DNA of 64,000 bases, taken from positions 83,476,154 through 83,540,153 of the forward strand of contig NC_071391.1 of assembly GCF_022682495.2 (NCBI RefSeq). Direction: 5' to 3'. The notes beneath the pieces were generated by a model that was not told the origin of the DNA, made no database searches, and was given only the letters and a program-made list of their open reading frames with translations. Shown here one piece after another: positions 44,210-56,256 of the stretch. Position 1 is the stretch's first letter; the number at the start of each line of letters is the position of its first letter. This stretch comes from Desmodus rotundus (taxonomy: Eukaryota; Chordata; Mammalia; Chiroptera; Phyllostomidae). Both the position numbers and the translations under genes were made by a program.

Positions 44210-44385
44210 CATATACATCCCTCTAGACATTCATTTGTTTAACAAATAAGAGTCAAGCTTCGATGCTGTCAGACACCTTCCAGGTGCTGGGGACAATACC
44301 TGGTCCCTGTCCTTCAGGAGCACCCAGGCCAGAGTGAGAGATAGGCAAGTAAACAAGCAGGCAGTGTAATTCAGTGGCCGTGGTA
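44210..44385 (-). repeat. L2 fragment
   Basis: acattcatttgtttaacaaa, ccaggtgctggggacaatac, tgtccttcaggagcacccag and ataggcaagtaaacaagcag are antisense L2. Confidence 0.65.
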
Positions 44386-44554
44386 AACCTCATTAGAGCT
44401 GCTCTAACCTAGACTCACTGTGCGAAGAAGTTTATCTGGGTTGCACCCAGAAGGTCTGGGAAGTATTTCAAGTTATTCCCATCCCCATTACCTTGTATAA
44501 TTTCTCCTTAGTGATTAACAGATCAAAAATCTAGGATTATTATTTTCACTTATT

Positions 44555-44690
44555 TTTTACATGAATATTTTCTGTCTCCCCTTTACTCCTGCAACTGGAA
44601 GGTAAGTTCCAATGTTTTTACCCCAATACATACATAGTGATCAGTATATAAGAAAACTTAAAAACATATTTGCTGAATGAATAAATGAAT
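44555..44690 (+). repeat. L2 3'-end fragment
   Basis: tttctgtctcccctttactc, ctggaaggtaagttcc and atttgctgaatgaataaatg match the sense L2 3' end. Confidence 0.55.
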
Positions 44691-45084
44691 ACTGACAAAA
44701 CAAAGTTGAGAGAGTACAGGGTATGTTGTGTAAAGGTTAAGGTCACTGTGGCACAAATACCTGACATTTCATAGCTCCCCTCCTCTCATCACTTCTCTGC
44801 ACTCCATCCTCCCACCCTTTACACACTCCCCCCACCCTGCCTTTCCCACAGGAACTGGCATCTCCCACTGGCTAGAATAAATAAGCACATTTGCGTTCTG
44901 GAACAACAGCAGCTGTGTTTCTCCATGACCTTGGGGTTAATGGCCAATGGCTCCTGGGTACCATCTGCAGTGAACTGTGAAACACAAGCAAACTCGGCCA
45001 TGACTACCTGAAAGCCTCACTGTCACCCAGGGTGGCCACAGAGGCCTCTGCACACACTTGCTGTCGGGGAGCTCTTTCTAAGGA
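44691..45084. other. Spacer, no gene seen
   Basis: Nothing recognised. Confidence 0.45.
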
Positions 45085-45240
45085 GGCCAGATTAAGAAAA
45101 ACCTGGGTTCAAGTTCAACCCATCCCATCTTGGGCAATGTACTTAGTCTCTCTAAGCCCCTTTTCCATCTTTAAGATAGAGATAAAAACTTTTAGAGGTA
45201 AAGTTAGTCAATGGATGTGAATGCCCAGCATGTGTAATTA
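45085..45240 (+). repeat. MIR SINE
   Basis: aacctgggttcaagttcaac, cttgggcaatgtacttagtc-tct, tccatctttaagatagagat follow MIR; 3' end meets an antisense MIR. Confidence 0.7.
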
Positions 45241-45391
45241 TTATTGGATGATACCAAAGACTCTTATGTTCCAGCAGTCTCCCTCCCCTTGCCACAAACA
45301 CACATGAGCAATTTTATCTCCATTATTTAATTTAATCCTCACAACTACCTTATTAAGCAAGATACTCCTACCATTATCTGCACTTACCTGA
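45241..45391 (-). repeat. MIR SINE, left half (split by VES)
   Basis: aatttaatcctcacaactac-cttattaagcaagatactcc is antisense MIR. It resumes after the VES at 45677. Confidence 0.65.
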
Positions 45392-45403
45392 TGATGCACC
45401 TGA

Positions 45404-45664
45404 CTGTTTTGTTTGTTTGTTTTAATCCTCATCCAAGGATATTTTTCATTGATTTTAGAGAGAGAGGAAGGGAGAGAGAGACAGAAAGAGAAAGAGAGAA
45501 ACATTGATGTGAGGGATAACATCGATTGGTTGCCTCCTGCATGCACCCTGACCAGGTATTGAACCTAGGTATGTGCCCTGATTGGGGATCAAACTTGTAA
45601 CCTTCTGGTGCCTGTGACAATGCTCCAACTAACTGAGCCAACACCCCTGCTATCCCAGCCAGGG
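45404..45664 (-). repeat. VES SINE inserted in a MIR
   Basis: cattgattttagagagagag, gagaaacattgatgtgaggg, gattggttgcctcctgcatg, caccctgaccaggtattgaa-cc and gatcaaacttgtaacc in antisense order. tgatgcacctga (45392-45403) and tgaggcacctaa (45665-45676) form a 10-of-12 target duplication, and the MIR on both sides joins across it. Confidence 0.9.
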
Positions 45665-45676
45665 TGAGGCACCTAA

Positions 45677-45785
45677 ATCTTGAAGAACTGAGGAATTTTT
45701 CCAAAGCCACAGTGCTGGCAGAGCTGGGATTCAAATCCAAGTCCATTGGACTCTGGTACCCTCACTCTCAATCACCATATTGTAC
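45677..45785 (-). repeat. MIR SINE, right half
   Basis: aaagccacagtgctggcaga-gctgggattcaaatccaagt completes the antisense MIR interrupted by the VES. Confidence 0.7.
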
Positions 45786-46204
45786 TAACTCCCCAGGGAC
45801 CTGTGAGGGCTGTCCCCTGCCCTTAGCTTCTGTGTGTTCCCCATAGAGGTAGAGGCATGGACAGAAAGACAGATGTGCATGGCCAGTGGAACTTACTCCA
45901 GGTTCCAAAGGGTAATGCCACGTCGAAGTGGACTGATGTGCAGGGGATGTAGCCGGGCCCCCTGCTTTCTCCATCATCTGCTGTGTTGGTCTCTAGCACT
46001 TTCCATAGGTGGGAAGGGACATGTTAAAGCACTGTTCACACTGGCCCAAGTGGCCAGCTAGATCTCGGCCTTTCTATCAAGCTGGACAATTCTGAGGCCC
46101 TTGTCATGATGGAGGAGACAGAAAGGAGAGCATTTTTTGCCTGCTTATCTCAAACCTAATTTACATATGCAAAAGAAGCTCTTGAATGTCTATGAATTCT
46201 ATTG
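45786..46204. other. Spacer, no gene seen
   Basis: Nothing recognised. Confidence 0.45.
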
Positions 46205-46380
46205 AATGGATTGTGGCAGATTATATTTCCCCCAAATGGCCACGACAATATTATCTATCCAGAATGTTCTTTCACAACCTTGGCACTCACACCCTCCATC
46301 CAGAAGTGGAGTGTATGCCTCCTCCCATTAAACTTGGATGGTCCATTGGTTTTATCCAGGTAGAATAATTCCAGAACCCA
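46205..46380 (+). repeat. Possible MaLR-type LTR fragment
   Basis: tgtggcagattatatttccc, ccatccagaagtggagtgta-tgcctcctcccattaaactt-ggatgg resemble an LTR family of the MaLR kind. Short and decayed. Confidence 0.35.
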
Positions 46381-47217
46381 TGTTTTTATGAGACCCCTAT
46401 ATATGGAACCATTTGTAAGAATTTTTGACAAAGCAGAGAGCCCCTGCTGGGAGGAGGAAAACCTAAGGCTGGAAGGACAGGTCAGGGCTGGATTAGGAGA
46501 GCCTTGAATGCCCTCCTTTAGTCATTTACCTGTCACTTAGTGGCACACACCCAGCCAAGTACCACCTGTGCTACTATTTACATAGTTATTTTTAAATCAA
46601 ATTTAAAACTACTCTCCTTTTAATACACTTAGCCTTGTTTTAAAAAAATAATACCACGATAATCACAGTTTTTATGTCCTATTTATATTTACTTAATGTA
46701 CATAGAACAAGTACATAAGTACTTTTTAAAAAATTTTGTTCATGACCCCTTATGTAATCACCTGTGCTGCCTGGGCATCTGCACGCCATTACAGAATCAC
46801 TGTACCTGAAAATGGAGGGCCACCCTATATTCTGAACAAAGAAAAGATCAAAACAACACCTTTAGAAAAACTGCCCTGTTTCCTTGGTAGATATCAGCAA
46901 ACATATCCCCAAAATTTGGTGACAAGCTCTGTGGGAGGCTGGGGTCCCAGGCACATGCAAGCCCAGAGCACAGCATTATGTGCTTTCCTAAGAGGCACAG
47001 AGAAAATAGGTTGCACCTTCCTGGAGTGGAAATTTAATTCAGGGATAAGTAATTCAAAATATTACAGTTATATTATGGCTATATTATATTCTTTAGCAAA
47101 ATCTGCATAAATGTTTAATAAAAAAAGACAAAATCTAAGAAATTCCACCCTGGGTGTGAGCAGATTTGGCACAGGCCCTGAGCATCAGGGCTCATGGTAC
47201 TCTTCCTTTCATTCGTG
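46381..47217. other. Unassigned sequence, no gene seen
   Basis: AT-rich; a 124-codon frame at 46736-47110 lacks family features. Confidence 0.45.
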
Positions 47218-47392
47218 TTCTCAGCCTTGGCCACACGTGAGGATCATCTGAGAAACTTTGAAAAATCACCAAGATCCAGGCTCCACCCTAGACATTTGAA
47301 TCCAAACCTCTGACAGAGCCTAGAAATTAGTATGTTTAAAGGCTTCCTCCATGATTCTAATGGGAAGTCAGGATTGAAAACCACTATTTCAG
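47218..47392 (+). repeat. MER5A-like hAT DNA transposon
   Basis: ttctcagccttggccacacg-tgaggatcatctgagaaact…ccaagatccaggctccaccc…gattctaatgggaagtcagg-attgaaaaccacta is the MER5A pattern with its mutually inverted ends. Confidence 0.7.
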
Positions 47393-48904
47393 GGGTACTT
47401 CTGTGGGGAAGTACAAGGAACGCTGAAAGAGAACACCAAGGGACTGGACGTAGGAAGACTGATGAAGAGGTTGTTCTATAGTCTTAGAAAGAGTTCACAC
47501 ATTTTCAGTGTATATGGAAAATCTCTGTAGTTATGCCTAGCTCACCTATGACAGGCATGTGCACAAACAATAGCAAATGCCCATGAAGTGTTAAATGCAC
47601 CCACTCAAACAACACCCAAGCCAGGCCTTATTTGTCAAGCTCATGGAACCTGCCCACAAAACTGAGTCAATTCACAACGCCTCTAGAGGACCACGCCATG
47701 AGACCAAGAACTGGAGTCTAATTGGATTTAGGCTTGTATAAGGTTAGGTCAATTTCTGACAAACCAGACATACCAAATTTGGGGTTCTAATACTCTTCAT
47801 CCATAATCAAGTCACAGAGGAAATATACACATTCATAATGTCATCTACATTCATACTCACAGACATACATACTCACGCACCATTAGTCAGGTTAGACTGA
47901 ATAATCCTCAGAGTCAGGCACCCCAAACCTCCTTGGCAGACCTGCGAGGCTTTCTGACTCCTAACTCTGGTCCCCTTTCTGCAGAGCCTGAAGACTAGGG
48001 CCCCTTCCAACTCCAAGCTGGGAGCAGGCCCTCTGTCCGAGATTGGAGGACCATTTGGCAGGGAACAAAAAGAAATTGCAGCTCAGCTCCCACAGCAGTT
48101 CTTGCCCTGCTTCAGGGCTTGTTCTTCTTGCTCCCTAACCCCCACACAAGAGGCCACTCAGAAATCACAGCTCCAGAACAAGGCAGCATTGTCCCCTTGG
48201 GCAGGCTTTCCTGAGGCTCGGGTGAGAAAAAGAGAGATGAGATGGCTCCCTGGGCCACAAAGGTCTGGAGAGGAGCTGGCACCTGAGCAAGAACTATTTC
48301 CCAAATAGCTAGCCAAGCTGGAGTTTTCTGACTGATGTGGAGACTTGTCCGGCTGCCCTCCATGCTCTGAGAGCACCTTCTCTGGAGCCCTGGCTTCACA
48401 GAACCGGCTTTCCATATGGCACTAACCCTAACCTACCCTCCCCTTCATAGTATCTACAGAAAGTTGGACACTAATAACTGATGAAGCAGAGAAGGGGCAG
48501 GGGTAAGAGCTACTGGCCCCTGTCCTGAGTACCAGCCTCATGACCCCAGAGATCACTGTCCAGAAGGGAAGAGCCCAGCCTGTCTGGCCCTGGAAACCAA
48601 GAGTTGGCCTGAAGTGTAGACCAGGACTTCTTACTCTCAGATCCAGCCCCCCACTCTCAGAATCTGTAGCAGTGGGCAGTGAAGAGTTGGTGTGAGGATC
48701 AGTAATTAAGAGGAGGCTTCACCTTGCTCTCCTGCTTACATGTTCTATTGAACATTAACAAAAATCCAAGGCTTTTCCCCCAAACTTAAGCCTGGCCATA
48801 GATATCCCCCATGCAACACACTCATTATTGTCATTTTAGTGGAAAATTTTTGGCAGTTCAGCATTCTTTATTTTTTCTAGAAGCGATCCATACTCACCCC
48901 ATAG
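47393..48904. other. Unassigned sequence, no gene seen
   Basis: 1.5 kb with moderate GC, frames below 100 codons on both strands and no recognised repeat. Probably unique sequence. Confidence 0.45.
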
Positions 48905-49385
48905 CAGTTAGGAGGCTTTTGGCTGCAAGTTACAAAAAAAAAAATAGAACTGGCTTAAAGAATGAGGAAAATTGTTGACTCAAAGGCCCTAGAAGGGCAG
49001 GCTTCAGGGTTGGATGGTCCAGAGGCTCCAGTTCTGTGTCTCTGCCATGTCCTTGGATGTGCCCTCCTCTACGGTGGGCTGACTTCCCCGGTGGCTGCAA
49101 AATGGCTTGGGCGGCTTCATACCTCACGAGCGTATGTCCAATATCCAGAATAGAGAGTTCCCTCAGATGACAACTTTGTTAAGAATAAAAATACTTCTCT
49201 TCCAGCAAACCAAATTTAGGACCTGATGGGACCACACCTCTCTAACTAGTGATGAACTGAGGAGTGGATTTCTGACCCAAAATGAGCTAATCATAAAACT
49301 CTATCTCACTGGCCAAAATGATTGGTTTGTGCATGAGCATATCATCTAAGCCAGGCTGATTATACTCTTTCCTCAAGGATTTTCT
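48905..49385 (+). repeat. Old repeat of unidentified family
   Basis: ggctgcaagttacaaaaaa-tagaactggcttaaagaatg, then tgaggaaaattgttgactca…gggcaggcttcagggttgga…gtctctgccatgtccttgg…tctcactggccaaaatgatt-ggtt: a familiar mammalian interspersed pattern that I cannot name. Related segments near 13935-14120 and 27786-29310. Confidence 0.4.
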
Positions 49386-50539
49386 AACTAAAGATTACGT
49401 CAAAAGCTATCTGTCTGGTTATCATATTGTGTAGATCTTAACTTGGGCCTGCCAACCACCAGCCCCTTCCTCAAGGAGAAGCCTTCTGAAAGAACAATGT
49501 CAACAATTACAGAGATGAGTCAAAAGGTAGAGACACAGGGTCCTGCTGGAGTGTCAGTTCCTAGTTCCAGTGGTGCCTAAGGCCACTTTCTCCTCCTCTC
49601 TTGCAGCATTTTGCTTGTGTTAGCAGCAGATAATCCATGCTGAAGAGTTCCCCTTAACTCTCACTGTCCATTGGTTGTTAGGTGAGCCACATGGTATCCA
49701 TTCTAGCAGCCAGATGAGGCCCAGGATTAGCACCTTATCTGTTTGCAGATATTTCTCTCTGAGCAATGAGAGGGAGGTTTCCAAGTTAACCCCTCTGGTT
49801 GACTGATCCACTAGTTTCCAAACACAGTAAAGCCGGTCATGTCTTTGCAAAGTACAAACTCTAAGGAGGTGTCACATATTACCCAGAGGCCCTTTGGGGT
49901 CCAGCACATCTGAATCAATGATGTGCCAGCAATCATGAAAAGGAAAGAATTGATGCAATACAGGAGGCTCAAGTGGCAGCCACACTGCCCAGAATACCCC
50001 TCCTCCCACCGTCTTTAATGGTGGGATTTGTCCCACAACTTGGGGCCAACTCTGGAATGCAAACAAGGCATCTATCAGCAGAGAGCCACATAGGAGGAAG
50101 TGTTTGCAGCGGCCCCATGTTTTCTCCTGCTTTGTTTTTACTCATTTAGTAGATAAATATTTAGGACTATCTATGTACCTTTAATATTTTACTCGCATTT
50201 TTGTATTTCTCTATATGCCATTCTTTCTCCCTCTTTCTTGTTTTTTTCCACTTTTTCCTAAATCATGGTTAATCTATGGCTCTCTTTTTGTCTCTCTCTC
50301 TTTCAGTTCCTTGCTTCTTTTCCTCTTGATAAATTTCCCCATGTACTTAATGTGGCCCAATTTACTTTATAAAATACTCTGACCAAGAGCCCTAAAACTT
50401 ACTCTTGATCATGGAAGAAAACAAACAAAACAGAAGAGATAAAGAAACATGATATTATTATTGGAACCAGGCTTTCTATGAGCTGGAAAACTGTGTAATC
50501 ATACCTGTGAATAGAAAGTTGCTTCTGATGACTGGAGTT
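49386..50539. other. Unassigned sequence, no gene seen
   Basis: No clear repeat; pyrimidine-rich run (tttttgtctctctctctttc) at 50286-50305. Confidence 0.45.
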
Positions 50540-51395
50540 ATCCTGGAATCCTCCCGTTTACCCTCTCTCTCACCCACTGCATCTGACCAGGCACCTGTCA
50601 TGTCTAAACTCAAAACGTGGCTCACACTTATGGTGTCTTCTCCAATCCCATATCATTGCCTTTATTCAGGTCCAAATGATTGCCTCTCCTCTGTTAATCA
50701 CAGCAATAGCTCCTTCACTGATTTTCCTCCTTCAAGTCTTGTCTCTACCCAGATTGTCCTTTAAACAGGACAGGGTTATGTTGCTGAAACACAGATCTGA
50801 TTATGTCATTATTAAGATGCTTCAATTGTTTCTCTCCTGTTCAGAATAAAGTTCAGACTCTTCAGCACTGAATTCTCATTCCCCTACATGCCGTGTCCTG
50901 CCTATCACTCTCCTCTATGCACGTAGACTTCAGTACTTTCTTAGATATACCTTCTCTCACCTATCCATGCTTCTGTCAATGGTCTTCCATCTTCCTGGCA
51001 TTTTTCCTTCCACCACCATCACTCTCTTGTTCTAGAGCTCAGTCTACAATACTTGCTGAAGTCCTTATCTGCCTAACCCTTGGAATAATTAATATTTGTT
51101 GAGTTGATGAATAAATGTTTTAAAATACTCCTTCTCAAAGATTTGGCTCTGTCATCACTGTCCCTAGAAAGACCTCCCATCTTACCTTGGTATAGTTAGT
51201 GTCACCCCCACTATGCTTCCATAGTAACCTCTATGTCCTTTCTTATAGATTGTTTCAAACTCATTTTAACTTACTTTATTTACCCCTCTTTCTCTGCCAT
51301 AGACTGTGAGTTCCTTGAAGACTGGGATAGTGATTTGGTTTTCCATGGAACCCAAAGGCAGACAAAGAATAGGTCCTAAATAAATGTTTGTTGAA
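50540..51395 (+). repeat. L2 LINE 3' region
   Basis: ttatgttgctgaaacacaga-tctgattatgtca, tcaattgtttctctcctgtt-cagaataaagttcagactc, ccatagactgtgagttcctt-gaagactggga and taaataaatgtttgttgaaa are sense L2 ORF2 end and 3' end in order. Confidence 0.75.
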
Positions 51396-52934
51396 ATGAG
51401 ATGAACCAAACTAGTGTGTCAAGACATGCTACAATGGAACTTTCCCCAGACTATTTCATTCAGCTCAAATGCATGGCTCCGGAGTGGAAGTGTGAAATGG
51501 CAGGAAGGAGAGCATCTGACTTTAGAGGGGAGGGCTGAGCCGGCCGTTCTTTCAGAGAGAGGAAAGAATAAAAAGGCTCCTACTTTGTTGTTCTTAGTAA
51601 TGTGTCAGCAGTAATCAGGGCTTAACAACAATAGTTACAGCAGGTCTTCTTATGATCTGTGTGCAAACTGGAGAAAATAAGCAAATACAACAGTGGACAC
51701 CAATACAGTTCTTCTGTTTCCTATTGAACAGAGCCAGCAAGCAGCCGACTGATGTTAACTGCATGGGGGGAAGGAAGGAAGGGGTCTTCCTAGTACCAGA
51801 CAAAGGTGAAATAGTGCCATAAGAACAGTCTGAACTATAAGCTTGTGTATCAATATTTATACCCTCTCCAGGAAAAGCAACAGGCACATGAAGAGACAGC
51901 AAAAGCAGTTCTGTGTCAACCAGGGAAGATATCAACCTAGGTAGCCAAGAAGCACACAGCCTTTTAGCAGGAAAATTCTGTGCTCTGCTGATGCTCAAAA
52001 ATATCTGACTTGCAAATACTTATTTAAAAATATTAAAGGACCTAAATTTTACAGAACAGCCTGGTGATGGGAGACCCAACTCCTACTCAGAGAAAGGAGC
52101 AAGTGCTGGCTGTCTTGTTTGCTCTTAAACCTCTCTTGGTTGAAGTTACCAAGAATGTATACACCAGCTCTGCTCCGAACAATTCTGCTACCAACAAATC
52201 CATTAACCTTTACTTGCCATCTCTCAGCAAGTAATATCAAGTAGATGAGCCATTTCCTGGAACTAGTGACACCACCAGAGGAACTGGTGATGTCAGGGGG
52301 ATGGGAGGAGATTCGAATGGGACACTTTAGGGAACCTGGTGGCCTTGAGAAAATGGCAGCTGTGAAAGGGTTGAGTTCTGAATGTGGCACATGAAACATT
52401 CTCATATTTTCTAGAATCATTTTGGAGTCATGTACCAGAGATATTTTCATCTAGCAGTACGTCTTTGAAGTCAGAGCATTTTAAACCCTAACTAAGCAGT
52501 TCTTGTTTCTTGCATGCACTTCCTTTGGACCACTATCCACTAGATGGGTAATATAGTAGTTATCCATGGGGACAATTATTAGTTTGTTTTCTTCTACAAA
52601 GCTTAGCCATAATGTTCTTACTCATTTTTAGAGTCCCCCCATACAATGAACAGATGGGCCATGTGAGGACTGAGAGAGAGCTCACGAGACTGCGTGGAGC
52701 TGCAAGTGAGGCTCGGTACAGGGAAGGCGGGGGGAAAGTTAAAGGGCCCGCAACAGAGGCCTCTGCTTCACTTTGCTAGATCAAGGTTTTTACCAGTAGG
52801 CCAATCAGTACATATGTCAACAAACTGGAAATCTCAAATGACCATTTTAACACAGAGTTTACTAAAAAGGCATAAACCAACAAGTTAGAGGCTGATATTG
52901 GGGATCACTGAGAAAAGCACATTTCAGAATATAA
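51396..52934. other. Unassigned sequence, no gene seen
   Basis: Frames of 127 and 133 codons on the minus strand (51615-51998 and 52049-52450) show no recognised domain. Nothing else supported. Confidence 0.45.
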
Positions 52935-53139
52935 TTAGTAATTCATCTTTACTTGTACATTTAATGTATACAATTTGATGAGTGTGGACATATGCCTATA
53001 CCTGTGAAATCATCACCACAATCGAGGTAATAAATATATCTATTGCCTTCCTGAGTTTCCCTGTGCCCTTTTAGTATTTGATTTAATTTTGGTTTGTGGT
53101 ATGCTTAAAATGAGATCTACCTTCTTAACACATCTTTTT
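52935..53139 (-). repeat. Old L1 3' end, left part
   Basis: gtacatttaatgtatacaat-ttgatgagtgtggacatatg, atcatcaccacaatcgagg are antisense L1M 3' sequence. Interrupted by a younger L1. Confidence 0.7.
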
Positions 53140-53622
53140 CTTTTCTTTTTTTTAATTGAATTTATTGGGGTGATACTGGTTAACAAGCTTATACAGGTTT
53201 CAGGAGCACAATTCTACAACACAGCATCTGAACACTGTGTTGTGTGTTCACCCCTCCCCCCCGCCCAAGTCAAATCTCAGCCCATCACCATTTATCTCTC
53301 CTCTACCTTCCTCTACCTCAGGCCCCACCTTGGTGATCACCACACTGTTGTCCATGTCCATGAGTTCTTTCCCTTTTCTTTATTACTCAATCCCTCCACC
53401 CCCTACACCCAGCCTCACCCCACAGCTGTCAGCCTGCTCTCTATTTATGAGTCTGTCTCTCTTTTGCTTGTTAGTTCAGTTTGCTCGTTAGATTCCACAT
53501 ATGAGTGAAATCATATGGTATTTGTCTTTCTCTGACTGGCTTAGTCACTTAGCTTAATGTCCTCCAGGTCTATCCAGACTGCCACAAACGGTAAGATTTC
53601 CTTCCTTTTTACATTTGAGTAG
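53140..53622 (-). mobile_element. Younger L1 3' end inserted in old L1
   Basis: tttaattgaatttattgggg-tgatactggttaacaagc, gcaccatttatc-type C-rich 3'UTR, ttccacatatgagtgaaatc-atatggtatttgtctttctc. 5'-truncated; flanking acacatcttttt / tcacattttttt is a possible target duplication. It is a different L1 subfamily from the 3771-10554 copy (other 3'UTR). Confidence 0.75.
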
Positions 53623-54030
53623 TTCACATTTTTTTAAGCTCACTACACAGTATTGTTATCTATAGGCACTAGGTTAGGTGGTAGAGCTCTAGAACTTAGA
53701 TTGCATGATTGAAATTTATACCCAATGAACAAGTCCTCACTGCCCCGTCCCCCAGCTCCTGGCAAACAACATTCTGATCTCCGCTTCTATGAGTATGACT
53801 GTTTTAGATTCTGCATGTAAGTGGAATTGGGTAGTATTTGTCCTTCTCTGACTGGCTTATTTCATTGTCTTCCGGGTCCATCCATGGTGTCATATATGAC
53901 AGGATTTCATTCATTTTAAGCACTGAATAGTATTTCATGTATGCATATACTACACTTTCTTTATCCATTCATCTGCTGATGGATATTTAAGTTGTTTCCA
54001 TATCTTGGCTATTCTATTGTGAATAATATG
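53623..54030 (-). repeat. Old L1 3' end, right part
   Basis: ctctagaacttagattgcat, ctgatctccgcttctatgag, ctgactggcttatttcattg, tttatccattcatctgctga-tggatat and ttggctattctattgtgaat continue the antisense L1 from 53139. Confidence 0.85.
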
Positions 54031-54460
54031 ATAAGAAGATAATATCCAAAATATATTAAAAATTCTTACAACACAATACCAAAAATAATAATAATAACCT
54101 GATTTAAAAATGGCTCTTGAATAGACATTTCTCTAAAGAAGACATACAAAGGGCCTACAGGTACATGAAAAGATGTTCAACATCACTAAGCATCAGAGAA
54201 ATTCAAATCAAAACCATAGTGAGATGTCACCTCACACCCAATAGAATGACTATTATTTTTAAAAAAGGATAAGTGTTGGCAAGGATGTGGAGAAATTGAA
54301 ATGCGTGTACACTTTTGGTGGAAATGTAAAATGGTGCAGGTGCTAAAGTAAAACCCTTTTCAAAGAAATTAATATAGAATTACTATATGCAGCAACCCTA
54401 CCTCAAAAGAACTGAAATCAGGATCACTGCAGCATTATTCATAATAGCCTTTCTTGGATT
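54031..54460 (+). repeat. Inverted 5' part of the same L1
   Basis: tatccaaaatatattaaaaa, gaatagacatttctctaaag-aagacatacaa, catcactaagcatcagagaa, ggcaaggatgtggagaaatt and cagcattattcataatag are L1 ORF2 in sense orientation. They end at the L1 coordinate where the antisense part (to 54030) stops, as in twin-primed insertions. Confidence 0.8.
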
Positions 54461-55131
54461 TCTATAACCACAACCAGGAAAGATCTTTTTCTTAGTGCAC
54501 AGTCAAGAAAATGTGAATTGCCAATGGGGTAGAGTTTGAAAATACAAAAGATTGAATCAGAAGATACAAAGACTCATTTCTTCGACCGAGAAAAGCTGGT
54601 TTTCATTTCTTGAGGTGAGAATGGGACTCACAAAGTATTCCAATAGCTGGTGGCACATTTGTGCTAAATATTTGAGATCTTTGGGCCCAGGCTTTTATAA
54701 GTGGTGACCCCGAGCTCCTCCCAGCACCCAGTACTGTACTAAATGTTTGTTAAAGAAACATCAGCACACACGGCACTCTCACTGGAAGTGGCAACCTGCC
54801 AACCACTGCTCCAACAAAGCTGTCTCTTGACCAGGGCAGATCTATCAATATCAGTGATCAATATGATGATTATGGTCAGTAAAACTGACGAGTATTGTTT
54901 AATAGGCACTTGCCTTTATGACTCTTGGTTTGGCTGACTTCCACTCTATGCAAGTGGGGAGACAGGACTCCCTACAAAGGAGGCTGAAGGAAGTCTTAGG
55001 CCTGACATCTGGGCCCTTTTTATAGGAGTGGTTATGCACATTCATGATGAGGCCCATATGACAAAAGAAATGTGAGTTGTGACAAAATATACTAAGGAAA
55101 CACTGGGTTTTCCAGCATGGTCAGAGTTGCT
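54461..55131. other. Unassigned sequence, no gene seen
   Basis: Nothing recognised. Confidence 0.45.
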
Positions 55132-55680
55132 ATCTGTGGTAGATTAACTGCAAAAATGGCTCCAATTATTCCCTTTCCAGAGTTTATGCCCGTGGCAACA
55201 TGACTTTGTAGCTCTTCCCATGAAAAAGTTCAGTCTATTTCCCACCCTTGAATCTGTGCTTGCTGACTCGTTTTGGCCCATTAAGTGAAGTGGAAGTGAT
55301 AGTATGTCAGTTCTGAGCCTTGGTATCAAGAAGCCCATCATGCTTTCATTTGCTTTCTTGAAACTTTGACACCCATGTGAATAAATCCAGATTAGCCTGC
55401 TGAGGATAAGAGATCTTGTAAAGAAAAGCCCACTAGTCTCAGCCAAGGCCATTCTGAATCATGCAAGAGTCAGCCAACCCTCAGACCTGTAAGAGAGAGC
55501 AGCCGAGATCACCAAAGCTGTCAACTTGACCCGCAGATGACTCCCAGCACATTAGTGAGCCCAGCCGAGACCCAAAGAACTCCCAGCTGATACATACACT
55601 CATGAGCTATGTAATAAATACTCATTTAAGCAACTGAGTTTTGGGGTGGCTTGTTATACAGCAGTGGCTAACTGAAACAT
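55132..55680 (+). repeat. MaLR (MLT1-like) LTR
   Basis: tgtggtagattaactgcaaa, ggcaacatgactttgtagct, gatcaccaaagctgtcaact, ctcatgagctatgtaataaa-tactcatttaagcaactgag-ttttggggtggcttgttata and ggctaactgaaac give the MaLR pattern including AATAAA. Solo LTR. Confidence 0.75.
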
Positions 55681-56041
55681 GCTTTTTAAAACAGTCAAAG
55701 TCAGATAAAGGACTCCATGAAGGTGCTTGCTGCACTTTCCTTAAATCCCAGCAGAGCACATTGTTAAAGGGAAGTACCTTGGATTCGACATCACATTGAT
55801 CCAGTTAGATATTATAACTGCTCTCGTAAGAAAAGAAAAGCCATACTTTCATTGCCTGTGGTCTCTATGTTTGCCTGTCCCTTGACATACGTATTTCTTT
55901 TGGAAATTGGAGATGTCAGTTCTTCAGTGTCTCACAAATGTGCTCACCTCAAGCCTCTTTAAACGGACCTAGTTAGTTCTCACTAATGCACTAGGAATGT
56001 CTGCAAAGCTGTAACAGGCATCTATCTACAATACTTCCTCT
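55681..56041. other. Spacer, no gene seen
   Basis: Nothing recognised. Confidence 0.45.
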
Positions 56042-56256
56042 AAGATGCCCTCCTGAGTTGTGTCATTTTTTATGTCCCAAGTTTTTTCCACTGTCACAGT
56101 ATTTATCCACCCTGTTAGCACAGTGCGTTCACTTCTCACACTTTTCCACTAGACTGGAGGCATTAGGACGACAGAGATCATGCGTGCTCTGCTTGTGATT
56201 GAATCTTCAATCTGTTGGGCTCAGCAAATATCTGTTGAGTGAATGAATGAACAAAC
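56042..56256 (+). repeat. L2 3'-end fragment
   Basis: tctaagatgccctcctgagt, actagactggaggcattagg and gctcagcaaatatctgttga-gtgaatgaatgaac match the sense L2 3' end. Confidence 0.7.

Noticed and set aside
46736..47110. 124-codon plus-strand frame
   Set aside because: No family features; AT-rich unique sequence where chance frames of this size are expected over 64 kb.
52049..52450. 133-codon minus-strand frame, possible pseudogene
   Set aside because: No motif recognised and no frame-disrupted continuation on either side that would indicate a processed gene.
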